DNA of 19,339 nucleotides from Hepatocystis sp. ex Piliocolobus tephrosceles. Taxonomy: Eukaryota > Apicomplexa > Aconoidasida > Haemosporida > Plasmodiidae. The translations under genes and the position numbers were made by a program. This document shows, in pieces, positions 1 through 9,295 of this stretch. A model generated the notes under the pieces. It worked only from the letters and a program-made list of their open reading frames with translations, had not been told where the DNA came from and searched no databases. Numbering within the stretch: the stretch's first letter is position 1; every line of letters starts with the position of its first letter. Where the stretch lies: NCBI GenBank assembly GCA_902459845.2, contig CABPSV020000314.1, positions 1-19,339 on the forward strand. Reading direction: 5' to 3'.

Positions 1-141
1 TAACCAAATAAATAAATAAACATATAAAAACAAATACATAATACATATGTTTATCTATATCTTTATACATATGTATATTGCATTGCCCAAATTTCTCGTT
101 TAAATGTATATGTTCTTATTAATCTAAATTGCTATCCTTAT

Positions 142-173
<32 letters not shown>

Positions 174-323
174 CTTTTACAATTTTCAAATGTTTATTAG
201 GATTATTTAAAATATGTAAATATATGAAATAAACTTTTTAAAAAAGTGTTTTATTTATTTGATAATTTTTTGTATTAATCTCTTTGTTTTCTTAAAATTT
301 AAATAAAAAAAAAAAAAAAAAAA
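1..323. other. AT-rich upstream region of SEC22
   Basis: No coding frame is visible on either strand. The stretch holds simple AT sequence, a T-run of about 27 bases near 147-173 and an A-run of about 20 bases (305-324) that runs directly into the SEC22 start codon. It is most simply the 5' untranslated region and promoter of SEC22. No recognisable transcription-factor box stands out. Confidence 0.6.
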
Positions 324-1741
324 ATGTGTGATGTAGTAGTACTTTGTAGAGTTAGCGACGGCATGACTCTAGTTGAGACGAGCAGTGAGACTAAAAATAA
401 TTCTCACAAAGTGGCATTAAAAAAATTGTGTAAAAAACTACAATTACTTCCTAATTTATCAACGATTACATCTAATGATTATAATTATCAGTAAGATATA
501 TAAAAAGAGAAAAAAAAAAAAATGGATTTCTCTTTTTTATAACTAACATAAATAAAGATGTATATATATATGTATCTATGCATTTCAACCGTGTTAATAC
601 TTTCATATGTTAAAACCTAAAACAGCGAAATGTATATACACATACCTACATAAATATATGTTTATAAAACAAATGCTACATTGTAGTATGTCTTTTTATA
701 TACATTCTTTAGCATTTTGTGTAGATTTTTTCTAAATAATATGATTTTGTTTCATTTTGTTTTTTAAAATATACAACTAAAAGATGATAATATTTATATA
801 TAAAGAAAATATTAGTCACTTTATTTTTATTTTTATTTTTTCGATTTTTTTTTTTTTTTTTTTTTAGTTTTTTAATCGAAAATGGAATAGCATATATAGC
901 AACATTTCCTGTAATGTATCCCAAAAAATTGGCTTTTTTATTTTTGAATGATGTATGTAAACAATTTAATGAAGGTTATAATATATATACACACAGTTTT
1001 GTATTATTATGGGCATTTACAATTTTTTCATATTTCTACATTTTTTTTTTCTCACACTCTTTCTATATATATATATTCTTTACGCATTTTCACATTACAT
1101 GTTCTATAATTGCAACATTAACTCATTGTATATATATATATATATATATATTTTATTTTTTATTATATTTATATGCCCACTTATCATAAAATTGTTATTT
1201 TATTCTTAATAAATTTTTTTTATATTTTTTTATATGCAGAACTAATGATACAATATGGGACACATTCTATAGATTATAGGTCAATTATAGAAACTATAGA
1301 AAAACCATACTCTTTTATAAAATTCGGTAGGTTTTTACACATATACATATATGTATGTATGAGTATATAATTTTTTTTTTTTTTAATATTTATACATATA
1401 AACACATTATTATATCTTTTATATATATGTTGCAAATGTAGCACGTTTACTATACCGCGTTCTTCATATCATACTTTAGTATATTATTTTATGATTTGTT
1501 TTATAATTTTATTTTCTATTAAGATAGAAAAATTGCAAAAATAAAGCAAGAGTATAAAGACCCACGTTCTAATATCGCAATAAGAAAACTAAATGAAAGT
1601 TTAAATGAAGTTAGTAACATAATGAAAAAAAACATAGATGACATCTTGTTGAGGGGAGAAAATTTGGAAGGTATTCACATGTTTACTTTTATTAATTAAC
1701 TATAGTATTGTGCTAGTATAAAATCTCATATATACATATAC

Positions 1742-1772
<31 letters not shown>

Positions 1773-2159
1773 TTAGCAATTTAACAAACTTACAAATATA
1801 TTTTTTGTATATCTTTTTTTTTTTTTGTCAATAGACGTCGGGAAGAAAGCTTTTAATCTAAAGTATGAGTCAGAGAAGGTATATAAAAATATGACATATA
1901 TAAATGTGAACATATGTAAACACCAACACAGATTAATAATGACAAATAAAAAAAAAAAATAAATAAACAGATTATTTATTATTTTTTTTTTTTAATATAT
2001 TTTTTATATACATATATATATATATATATTTTTTTTTTTTTTCAGTTTAAAAAAGCCTCAAGGATTTTGAGTCTAAGATACAGCATGTATCAATATGGGA
2101 TAATAATTTTTGTAATTCTTTTTTTTTTTTTAATTATAATTTTTAAAGTTTATTTTTAA
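324..2159 (+). CDS. SEC22: SEC22, R-SNARE of ER-Golgi transport (6 exons)
   Basis: The gene is spliced, with exons 324-490, 868-974, 1240-1326, 1524-1670, 1835-1878 and 2046-2159. Every intron starts with GT and ends with AG behind a T-rich tract, all phases join, and the product is 221 residues. It is a vesicle SNARE that drives membrane fusion between ER and Golgi. Residues 1 to about 120 form the longin domain, including the family signature YPKKLAFLFLNDV and later EKPYSFIKF. Residues about 135-195 form the SNARE helix, with the zero-layer arginine at R164 in DDILLRGENLE. Residues about 199-217 are a C-terminal membrane anchor followed by KVYF. Length matches the family (about 215-221 residues). 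Compared with animal Sec22 there are about ten extra residues before EKPYS, in exon 3. The start gives an N-terminus typical of Sec22 (MCDVVVLCRVSDGM). Intron 1 is 377 bases and the others 164-265. Confidence 0.93.
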
Positions 2160-2877
2160 TTGATGTTGATTTTTTATTATTAATTTTTTTTTTTTTTATA
2201 TGTTTTTGTAACTAAATTTTTCTTAAATATGTGTATATATATATAAGCGTGTCTAAAATTTCATAATTGATAACATTTTTATATAAAAAAAAAAAAAAAA
2301 AGGAAATAAACGTTTTTTAATTTCACTTATTGTGATAAATTAAAATAATAATGCGATATTAACATTAATGAATAAAAACAATAAAACTAGTAAAAATGAC
2401 TAGATAAGTAAAAATAATGAAAAAAAATAATAATTTGCTATATATAATAAAAAGTAAATATCTTCATAAACTTTTTTTTATTCTTTATTACATTAATATT
2501 TGTCTAATATGACAAAAAATCATTGAACATTTAAAATTTTAAAATATGAGCAAAAGAAAATTTTTGGTTTTTGTGTAATTACATATATATCGTATGTATA
2601 TAATATTTTTTTTTTTTTTTGTTATACCGATTGCTGTATAAGCAACATGTTGTCAAAAAATATTTTACAATATGATTAATTATGTTTCACAAAAAGAGTT
2701 ATTTTATTCAACAACTTTGTTCTTGATATAATAGAAAGGTATAAATTTTTATATATTTTATTGATTTTTTCGTTCTTTGTTTTTCGTTTTGTGTTTTGTG
2801 TTTTTTGTTTTTTTTTTTTATCACATGTCTACAACACAAAAAAAAAAAAAAAAAAATTATATACAACATTGTTTCAG

Positions 2878-2908
<31 letters not shown>

Positions 2909-2991
2909 TTTTTCTTGCTGTTGTTTATTGTTTGTGTGATTAGTTACTCGTCCAAGTGCCTATTTTTTTTTGTTCGCTCACATAAGTAAAT
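2160..2991. other. Spacer between SEC22 and the CPW-WPC gene
   Basis: This holds the SEC22 3' end and the promoter/leader of the CPW-WPC gene. It contains A- and T-runs (2284-2300, about 2607-2621, about 2810-2819, about 2838-2855) and a TA/TG microsatellite (2879-2908). Short low-complexity open frames with upstream ATGs occur at 2761-2989, one of them stopping three bases before the real ATG; their composition is tract-like and I do not call them genes. A slightly GC-richer patch lies at 2620-2740. I found no match to the AP2-O consensus here. Confidence 0.6.
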
Positions 2992-4611
2992 ATGAAATTA
3001 AGATTTATAATTTACATCTGTGTTTATATGTTTTTTTCGAAGGGGCTTTCGAGTTTAAAGGTACAAAATGAAACAAAAAAAGATGAAATAATTAATGGAG
3101 AAAATAAACAAAGAAAAGTAAGAAAAAATAATTACAATTCTTTAAAGAAAAAAATAAAATTAAAAAATGAAAGCATTTCTAATACAAACAAGAGCTCTTT
3201 ACATGATGAAAAAACAGGTATTAGCAGTATAAACGAATTAAAAAAAATGGTAGTCGCTGATGAAGAATATATAAACAGTGAATATAAAAAATGTATAGAT
3301 GTTGTAGAAAAAGAATTAAATGATAAAAAGAACAATGATGATATTGAAAAAATAAAAGAAGAAATGGAAAAATTATGTTTATTAAAAAAAAAACAAGATG
3401 AAAAAGAAGAAATAAAAAAAAAAAATGAAGAAGAAATAAAAATAATGAAAGCAGAAATAGAAAAAAAAAGTAGTATATTTACAGATAAAGAAAAAAAAGA
3501 AAAGGAAATTATATCAAGCTTAGGATTATCAAATAAAATTCCTACATTATCTGAAACATTAAATGATTTATTATCTGAAGTTAAAAATTGTGAAAGAGAT
3601 TATACGGAAAAATGTCCAATGAATTGGCAGTTAAATAAAAATGATAATAAATATTGCAATGCACCTGATTCTTATGTAGGACCATGTGAAAAACAAATAA
3701 AAAATGAAATGGATATAAGTGAAAAAATACAAACTGAAAAAAATTGTTTCATATTTTGGCCATGTAACAAAAATTGTATTCAAAATTTTAAAAAATCCAA
3801 GTGTCCCATAGATTGGATTTTAACAGAAGATAATTTTTGTATGGCTCCTCAGAATTATACAGGGAATTGTTTAAAAAAAATAAATTTTATAAAAATGAAT
3901 GAAAAAGAAAAAGCTATATATTCTAATTTGTGTAATATCCGATGGTCTTGTAAAGAAGCATGTAAACGTGATTATTCTGTTTTATGCCCAGAGGGCTGGA
4001 TCGAAGGAAGTAAAGGATATTGTTTAGCAACAAATACGTATGATGGTATTTGTGAAAAAAGGATATATTTAAAAGATTCAGATAAAACGTTGAAACAAAT
4101 GTATGAACAAAAATGTCAATTTAATTACCCTTGTATAAATTCATGTCAAAAAAAATATGACGATTTGTGTCCTAATTTGTGGTTCCTAATTAATAATAAT
4201 GAATGTGCACCTAGTGAAAGTTATACTGGAAATTGTAAAGAAAATTATATTTTTAAAAATAAAACTATTGAAGAAAAAAAAATGTTTGAAGAAATGTGTG
4301 ATATATCATATCCCTGCTTACAAACATGTAAAAGAGATTATTCATATAATTGTCCAATAGGATGGAAAGAAACATTAAGTTATTGTTTAGCACCGGTATC
4401 TTATAAACACAATTGTAAAAAAATTATGAGAACAAATATGACTGAAAAGGAAAAATTAGAAATAAGTACAAATTGTCATGTCTTCTGGCCTTGTTCCAAT
4501 TATGAAATTCTTTTAAAAAAATTAATATATAATAATTTAACAGAAGAGGATTATATGTATATCGTTAATGGACCAGTTGATAATGCAACCGGATCCATAT
4601 TTCATGTATAA
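2992..4611 (+). CDS. CPW-WPC family secreted protein (five domains)
   Basis: This 539-residue single-exon protein has a hydrophobic N-terminal signal peptide (about residues 1-20). A Lys/Glu-rich segment probably forming a coiled coil follows (about 95-170). Five tandem cysteine-rich CPW-WPC domains then span residues 200-258, 262-320, 324-381, 385-442 and 446-501. Each begins C-x(6-8)-C-P-x-x-W and ends W/Y-P-C or a variant: FWPC, RWSC, NYPC, SYPC, FWPC. The three-residue linkers are nearly constant. There is no C-terminal hydrophobic segment, so no GPI or membrane anchor is visible. CPW-WPC proteins are apicomplexan surface proteins of the zygote/ookinete, and several Plasmodium members are translationally repressed in female gametocytes. 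Position beside CCT5 and Cap380 suggests the ortholog of P. berghei CPW-WPC-4, though I give that number from memory. The ATG was chosen because it gives a clean signal peptide. Molecular function is not established. Confidence 0.92.
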   Translation: MKLRFIIYICVYMFFSKGLSSLKVQNETKKDEIINGENKQRKVRKNNYNSLKKKIKLKNESISNTNKSSLHDEKTGISSINELKKMVVADEEYINSEYKKCIDVVEKELNDKKNNDDIEKIKEEMEKLCLLKKKQDEKEEIKKKNEEEIKIMKAEIEKKSSIFTDKEKKEKEIISSLGLSNKIPTLSETLNDLLSEVKNCERDYTEKCPMNWQLNKNDNKYCNAPDSYVGPCEKQIKNEMDISEKIQTEKNCFIFWPCNKNCIQNFKKSKCPIDWILTEDNFCMAPQNYTGNCLKKINFIKMNEKEKAIYSNLCNIRWSCKEACKRDYSVLCPEGWIEGSKGYCLATNTYDGICEKRIYLKDSDKTLKQMYEQKCQFNYPCINSCQKKYDDLCPNLWFLINNNECAPSESYTGNCKENYIFKNKTIEEKKMFEEMCDISYPCLQTCKRDYSYNCPIGWKETLSYCLAPVSYKHNCKKIMRTNMTEKEKLEISTNCHVFWPCSNYEILLKKLIYNNLTEEDYMYIVNGPVDNATGSIFHV

Positions 4612-4700
4612 ATAGTAAATAGTTGGCTTAGTGTTTCAAGATGGGGAAAAACTACAAAAGTTCGTAGGGATTATAAAAAAAGGAGTTCCACAAGGAGTTC

Positions 4701-4704
<4 letters not shown>

Positions 4705-4737
<33 letters not shown>
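4705..4737. repeat. (AT)n microsatellite
   Basis: An uninterrupted AT dinucleotide tract of about 33 bases follows an 11-base direct repeat (AAGGAGTTCCA, twice in 4680-4703) downstream of the CPW-WPC stop codon. Such tracts are common in Plasmodium spacers and vary in length between strains. Confidence 0.9.
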
Positions 4738-4743
<6 letters not shown>

Positions 4744-4830
4744 TTTCTATAACGATGCCAAGGTATCGCTCCATATATGAAACATTTTAATAGCTGTTTA
4801 ATTGTGAGAAAGGTTTTAACACAAAAATAT

Positions 4831-4955
4831 TTGAAAGTGCTTGAAAATGGTTGAAAATGTTTCAAAATGTTTCAAAATGTTTGAAATTTTTTGAATTTTT
4901 GAATTTTTAAATTTTTGAATTTTTGAATTTTTGAATTTTTAAATTTTTGAATTAA
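4831..4955. repeat. TTTCAAAATG / TTTTGAAT minisatellite
   Basis: Ten-base units of the form TTGAAAATGT or TTCAAAATGT repeat in register from 4831 to about 4890. They then give way to eight-base TTTTGAAT/TTTTAAAT units up to about 4955. The core TCAAAATG recurs in the much larger minisatellite at 10217-10612. No reading frame is maintained across it. Confidence 0.9.
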
Positions 4956-5475
4956 AATTTTTTTTTTTCTGTATTGTCTTTTTTTTTTTTTTTTTTGTCA
5001 CTATTTGTACCTTTTTTTTGTGTATTTTCAAATTTACCTAATTCTTTTTAAACTTAAAAAAATTGCTCTATTCTTTTTTTTTTTTAAAAAGAACCATATA
5101 TATGTATATATATGTGTGTGTATATGTTTCCTCATTTATTTAAGCAAAAAGTGTAAAAAAATGAAAAAATAGTAAAAATTAAAAAAAATGGAAATAATAA
5201 TTGGATTATGCCTTGGGTATTTTTTAAACATAGAATGCATTTTTATTATGAAATATGTTCATAATAATATTTTCAAAGATTAGTAAAAACATTCCTTACT
5301 ATTATGCGCTAATATTAAATTATATATTTTTTTTTTTTATTCGTTTTGTGTTTACTCCTCAATTATTTTTTAGGTATTTATTATTTTTTTTACTTATTAT
5401 TTTTTTTTTTTTATTTATTTTTTTTTTTGTGTATAATACATTTTTATAAAAGAAAATTAAAATTTTAAAAATAAC

Positions 5476-5574
5476 TTAAGCTTGTGTAAACCGTATTGGC
5501 GCTAGTATATAACACACACTGAATGGTACTAAGAAAGAGCAAACTATTATAAGACTTTTTATTACTGGCTCCAT
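5476..5574 (-). CDS. Possible microprotein, 32 residues, one membrane span
   Basis: On the minus strand an ATG at 5574 opens 32 codons to a TAA at 5476-5478. The product begins MEPVIKSLIIVCSFLVPFSV and ends ILAPIRFTQA, with a single hydrophobic span at about residues 5-25. The segment is clearly richer in G/C than the surrounding DNA and has no homopolymer, as expected of a coding or structured-RNA island. A TATACAG directly upstream could be a splice acceptor, so this may be the last exon of a spliced gene. I do not recognise the product. A non-coding RNA on either strand is the main alternative, and chance is not excluded. Confidence 0.25.
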   Translation of the reverse strand: MEPVIKSLIIVCSFLVPFSVCYILAPIRFTQA

Positions 5575-5938
5575 GTTAACTGTATAAATTTACATTTATA
5601 AACACTTTAATAGTAGGAACTATAGCAACATACATTTTTAAAAAAATGCATAACAAACACACACATGCATATATATATATACATACATACTTAAAGAACG
5701 TAATAACGCACATTTTTATTATTTTTTAATATTACCTTTTACATTTTTTATGGCTAAAAAAAAACAGCATTAGTAAAAAATAAGAATTTACCCCGTATTC
5801 ACAATAAAATTTTTTTTTTTTTTTTTTAAAACATAAAATTTGTCAGCACTATTAATAAAAAGAATGAAGAAAAAATGGATTTATTATTGTATTACATATT
5901 TCCACATGCGTACTTTTTTCATAAAATTAAATTTGTAT

Positions 5939-6192
5939 TTATCCTTTTTTTATAACATCTATTAAACATAAGAGAAAAAGGGAGAAAACAAGTTTAATGC
6001 AAAGTAAAAGTTTAATATATTTGCATAGCCAGCCTTCTTGCTGTACGTATGCATATACACAATTAATATGTATATATATATGTATATAAATTAATCTTTT
6101 ATATAATTTTATACTAAAAAAAAAAAAAAAAAAAAAAAAAAACATAGGAAAAATATAAAAACCGTTCAAGTGATATTTACATGCGAGGGCAT
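5939..6192 (-). CDS. Possible two-exon microprotein, 37 residues
   Basis: A minus-strand ATG at 6192 starts four codons (MPSH) that end in a GTAAAT donor at 6180. A CATACGTACAG acceptor ends at 6041. The following exon (6040-5939) reads QEGWLCKYIKLLLCIKL and continues as a hydrophobic span ending VIKKG at a TAA. The implied intron of 140 bases is normal in size for Plasmodium, and the exon edges are locally GC-richer. The product would be a single-span membrane microprotein. I do not recognise it. Low-complexity AT sequence easily gives hydrophobic frames, so this is only a candidate. Confidence 0.15.
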
Positions 6193-6477
6193 TAATTTAT
6201 GCAAGTATAAGTAGTACAAATAAAAAAAAATACATAAATAATATTCAAAAAAAAAAAAAAAAAATATATCTATATATCTATATATATATATATATATATA
6301 TATAACAAACTCAATAATATTGTACAAGTCTCTGTAAAAAAAAAAAAAATTTTACCTGTAATTTATTCAAGCTTAATAAATAGCATATTTACTTTTGCAT
6401 AAATACAAATATATTTTTTTAAATATGTTTTTAATTTATTTTATTTAAAAAAAAAAAAAAAAAATAAAAAAAAAAAA

Positions 6478-6510
<33 letters not shown>

Positions 6511-6708
6511 ATAAAAAAAAACAAAGAGAAAGAAAAAGAGATCTATGTGGATAATGAAATTATTACTATTAATTTTATAAAAGTTAAAAAAAGGTAGTAT
6601 AGTTTTGACGTTAATATATATATGTATATATATAAATTAATTTTCCTTAAGTTGTTTATCTTTTTTTTTTTTTTTTTTTTATAACATACCATACATTTTT
6701 TTTTTTTG

Positions 6709-6775
6709 CCCTTACATTACTTTCCCTTTCCTTACATTACATTACTTTCCCCTTCCTTACATTACTTTCCCCTTT
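6709..6775. repeat. Pyrimidine-rich CCTTACATTACTTTCCC repeat
   Basis: Three imperfect units of CCTTACATTACTTTCCCC lie 215-280 bases before the CCT5 ATG, one with an extra ATTAC. The strand is almost free of G. Two of the units end in TCCCCTT, which is the reverse complement of a G-box-like core. Confidence 0.85.
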
Positions 6776-6961
6776 TTTTTTTAGTATCATAACGTGCCTC
6801 AAAAAAGGGAAAAAAAAAAAAATAAAATAAAAAAAAACAAATAAATAAAATAAAATAAAATAAATAAATAAATAAATAAATAAACAACTAAATACATTAA
6901 TAAGCAAACATATCATCATACACGTACATACATACATACATACATATCTCCCCCTCCCCCC
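6748..6961 (-). promoter_or_regulatory. G-box-like elements upstream of CCT5
   Basis: Four matches to the reverse complement of (A/G)NGGGG(C/A) occur at 6748-6754, 6768-6774, 6949-6955 and 6955-6961. The last two overlap in a CCCCCTCCCCCC block 30-42 bases before the ATG. This G-box was described upstream of Plasmodium heat-shock protein genes. CCT5 encodes a chaperonin subunit, so the association is plausible. In DNA this AT-rich, C-runs of five and six are conspicuous. No direct evidence of function can be seen here. Confidence 0.4.
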
Positions 6962-6990
6962 TCGATTAAACGTTTTATATAAAATCCAAA

Positions 6991-8598
6991 ATGAATATTG
7001 CAATCGATGAATACGGACAACCGTTTGTTATACTAAAGGAGGAAGAAAAGAAAAGAATAAAAGGAATTGAAGCACATAAAAGTAATATTTTAGCTGCGAA
7101 AGTCGTAGCTGATATATTAAAAACTTCTATAGGTCCAAGAGGAATGGATAAAATAATTGTAAGTGAAGATAATAATGTAACAGTAACAAATGATGGGGCT
7201 ACAATTTTAGAGAAAATAGATGTACAACATGAATGTGCAAAACTTTTAGTAGAATTAGCACAAAGTCAAGATAACGAAATAGGAGATGGGACAACGGGGG
7301 TTGTTATAATTGCAGGTGTATTATTGGAAGAGGCATATACATTAATCGATAAAGGTATTCATCCATTAATTATTGCTGATGGTTTTGAAAATGCTTGTAG
7401 TATTGCATTAAAAGCAATTGAAGAAATAGCTGTAACAGTAGATATAGAAAAAAATAATCATGACATTTTAAAAAAGTTAGCTAGTACATCTTTAAGTTCT
7501 AAAATTGTATCAAGTAAAAAACATTTATTATCAACTATTGTGGTAGATGCTGTTTTATCTGTGGCAGATATGAAAAGAAAAGATGTTCGATTTGATTTAA
7601 TTAAAATTGAAAGTAAAACAGGTGGGTTGTTAGAAGAATCTAGTTTAGTAAAAGGTATCGTATTAAATAAAGAACTATCTCATTCTCAAGCATGTAAAGA
7701 AGTGAGAAATGCCAAAATAGCTATTTTAACTTGTCCATTTGAACCACCTAAACCTAAAATAAAACATAAATTAAATATAACTAATGTTGAAGCATATAGA
7801 GATTTACAAGCATTAGAAAAAAAATATTTTTATGATATGATTGATGCATTAAAAAAAGCTGGAGCTAATTTTGTTATATGTCAATGGGGATTTGATGATG
7901 AAGCAAATTATTTATTATTAAAAGAAAATATACCAGCTATAAGATGGGTAGGTGGTGTAGAAATGGAATTAATTGCTATATCGACAGGAGGTAAAATTAT
8001 ACCTAGATTTGAAGATATTGACGAATCGAAATTAGGAAAAGCAGATTTAATAAGAGAAATTAGTCATGGTACCACTAACAATCCGATGATATATATTGAA
8101 GGTTGTTCTAATACTAAAGCTATTACTATTTTGTTAAGAGGAGGTAACCAAATGGTTATAGAAGAATGTGAAAGAAGTGTACATGATGCATTATGTACTG
8201 TTCGTAATGTAATTAAAGATAATCGAATATTACCAGGTGGTGGGTCTAGTGAAATATATGCAGCATTAAAAATAGAAAATGTAGCTGATAAATGTAAAGG
8301 TATTGAACAGTATGCTATTAGAGCTTTTGGTAATGCATTATTATCTATACCAATTAATTTATGTAATAATGTAGGATTAAATAGTATTGATATTATTTCA
8401 GAAATTAAAAGCAAAATTGTACAAGAAAATAAAAAAAATTTAGGAATTGATAGTTTGAACTACCAAATAGGAGATATGATAGAAAAAGGAATTTTTGAAA
8501 CATTTAATTCTAAATATAATCAATTCTCGTTAGCTACTCAAGTTGTAAAAATGATATTAAAAATTGATGACGTTATTGCACCAAACGATTTGAATTAA
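6991..8598 (+). CDS. CCT5: CCT5, epsilon subunit of TRiC/CCT chaperonin
   Basis: This 535-residue intronless protein is one of the eight subunits of the cytosolic group II chaperonin, which uses ATP to fold actin, tubulin and other proteins inside a double ring. Visible signatures are TSIGPRGMDK (45-54), TNDGATIL (66-73) and the nucleotide-binding IGDGTTG (97-103). The equatorial/intermediate-domain STGGKIIPRF starts at 331 and LPGGGSSE at about 414-421. The N-terminus (DEYGQPF...GIEAHKS) is specifically epsilon-like among the CCT paralogs. Length agrees with the family (about 535-545), and the chosen ATG gives the expected N-terminus. All key nucleotide-site residues seen are intact. The gene converges with the giant minus-strand gene downstream. 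Confidence 0.97.
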   Translation: MNIAIDEYGQPFVILKEEEKKRIKGIEAHKSNILAAKVVADILKTSIGPRGMDKIIVSEDNNVTVTNDGATILEKIDVQHECAKLLVELAQSQDNEIGDGTTGVVIIAGVLLEEAYTLIDKGIHPLIIADGFENACSIALKAIEEIAVTVDIEKNNHDILKKLASTSLSSKIVSSKKHLLSTIVVDAVLSVADMKRKDVRFDLIKIESKTGGLLEESSLVKGIVLNKELSHSQACKEVRNAKIAILTCPFEPPKPKIKHKLNITNVEAYRDLQALEKKYFYDMIDALKKAGANFVICQWGFDDEANYLLLKENIPAIRWVGGVEMELIAISTGGKIIPRFEDIDESKLGKADLIREISHGTTNNPMIYIEGCSNTKAITILLRGGNQMVIEECERSVHDALCTVRNVIKDNRILPGGGSSEIYAALKIENVADKCKGIEQYAIRAFGNALLSIPINLCNNVGLNSIDIISEIKSKIVQENKKNLGIDSLNYQIGDMIEKGIFETFNSKYNQFSLATQVVKMILKIDDVIAPNDLN

Positions 8599-8607
8599 AT
8601 TGGAATA

Positions 8608-8643
<36 letters not shown>

Positions 8644-8790
8644 AATGTAAAAAAGCAAACAAGTCGTATGGCACTGATAAAACTTCATTTAGTTAATTTT
8701 TAATGTGTTATTAATACACACATATATTACTTATTATATTGAAAAAAAAAAAAAAAAAAAAAAAAAAAAGCACAAAACAGCTGGTGCAGC

Positions 8791-8805
8791 ATGACACAGT
8801 GTCAT
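8791..8805. repeat. Perfect 7-bp inverted repeat
   Basis: ATGACAC-A-GTGTCAT is a perfect inverted repeat with a one-base centre in a locally GC-richer patch (8770-8811), about 190 bases after the CCT5 stop. It may be a protein-binding palindrome, or a weak hairpin in the 3' untranslated region since the loop is too tight for a good RNA stem. No T-run follows directly. Confidence 0.7.
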
Positions 8806-8941
8806 ACAGTATGTATGTATATATATATAGAATTTACGAATGCACACGTGACAACTTTTGACAATTTGTGATATTATTTAATAGTGTTAATGTTGTATTG
8901 ATGTATTGCTTATGTTATTTGTATTACTCGAATTTATACAC

Positions 8942-8942
<1 letters not shown>

Positions 8943-8973
<31 letters not shown>
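8943..8973. repeat. (TA)n microsatellite
   Basis: An uninterrupted TA dinucleotide tract of about 31 bases, followed by GTATATATGTATA. Similar but shorter tracts occur near 1125-1150, 1750-1772, 6282-6304 and 18904-18927. Confidence 0.9.
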
Positions 8974-8985
<12 letters not shown>

Positions 8986-9262
8986 AACTGCGTAAAACAT
9001 GCACATTGCTACTTCAGAACGTTTTTACACTACCCCCTTTTATACATTATTCACTAATTCGTTCATTACTTATTAATTTTTTCGCATACATAATAAAATA
9101 ATTTTAACTGCCAATATGTTTCAAATGAGACTAAACTAATTAAATACGTCATTATTCATTCATTTTATTTTTTTTTGCAAAAAAAAAAAAAAAAAAACAT
9201 ATTGATACATAAACGTATCTACCCACGTTTACCGTATAAATATGTTCGCTCACAACTTAACT

Positions 9263-9295
<33 letters not shown>

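Larger units (their letters stand above)
4612..6990. other. Long spacer between the CPW-WPC gene and CCT5
   Basis: This 2.4-kb stretch has no long gene. The first 90 bases are coding-like in composition and stay open in frame with the upstream gene until 4752. After that come a (TA)n tract, a TTTCAAAATG/TTTTGAAT minisatellite, many T-runs to about 5440, and a GC-richer island at 5475-5580. A second GC-richer patch lies at 6020-6060 and 6150-6192, with very long A-runs at 6119-6142 and about 6446-6508. A pyrimidine-rich CTTACATTACTTTCCCC repeat and a C-rich box precede the CCT5 ATG. Promoter elements for CCT5 are expected in the last 400 bases. Confidence 0.6.

Noticed and set aside
914..1189. 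91-residue plus-strand open frame starting MYPKKLAF.
   Set aside because: Its first part is exon 2 of SEC22 in the correct frame; everything after 974 is intron 2.
2761..2989. Two overlapping plus-strand frames just before the CPW-WPC ATG.
   Set aside because: They run through T-, A- and TA-tracts with no complex sequence; at most they are upstream ORFs in the leader.
5740..5855. Minus-strand splice-like signals delimiting tiny exons (a TTAATAG acceptor with a GTAAAT donor, then TTTTTTAG with GTAATA).
   Set aside because: One exon would be about 18 bases and the other is centred on an 18-base A-run. I could not join them in frame to the neighbouring ORFs, so chance signals are more likely.
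6737..7003. 88-residue minus-strand frame across the CCT5 promoter and start.
   Set aside because: It translates tetranucleotide repeats, A-runs and C-runs, and overlaps the CCT5 start; no protein-like sequence.
8064..8414. 116-residue minus-strand frame inside CCT5.
   Set aside because: It is antisense to the conserved CCT5 coding sequence and is an artefact of its codon use.
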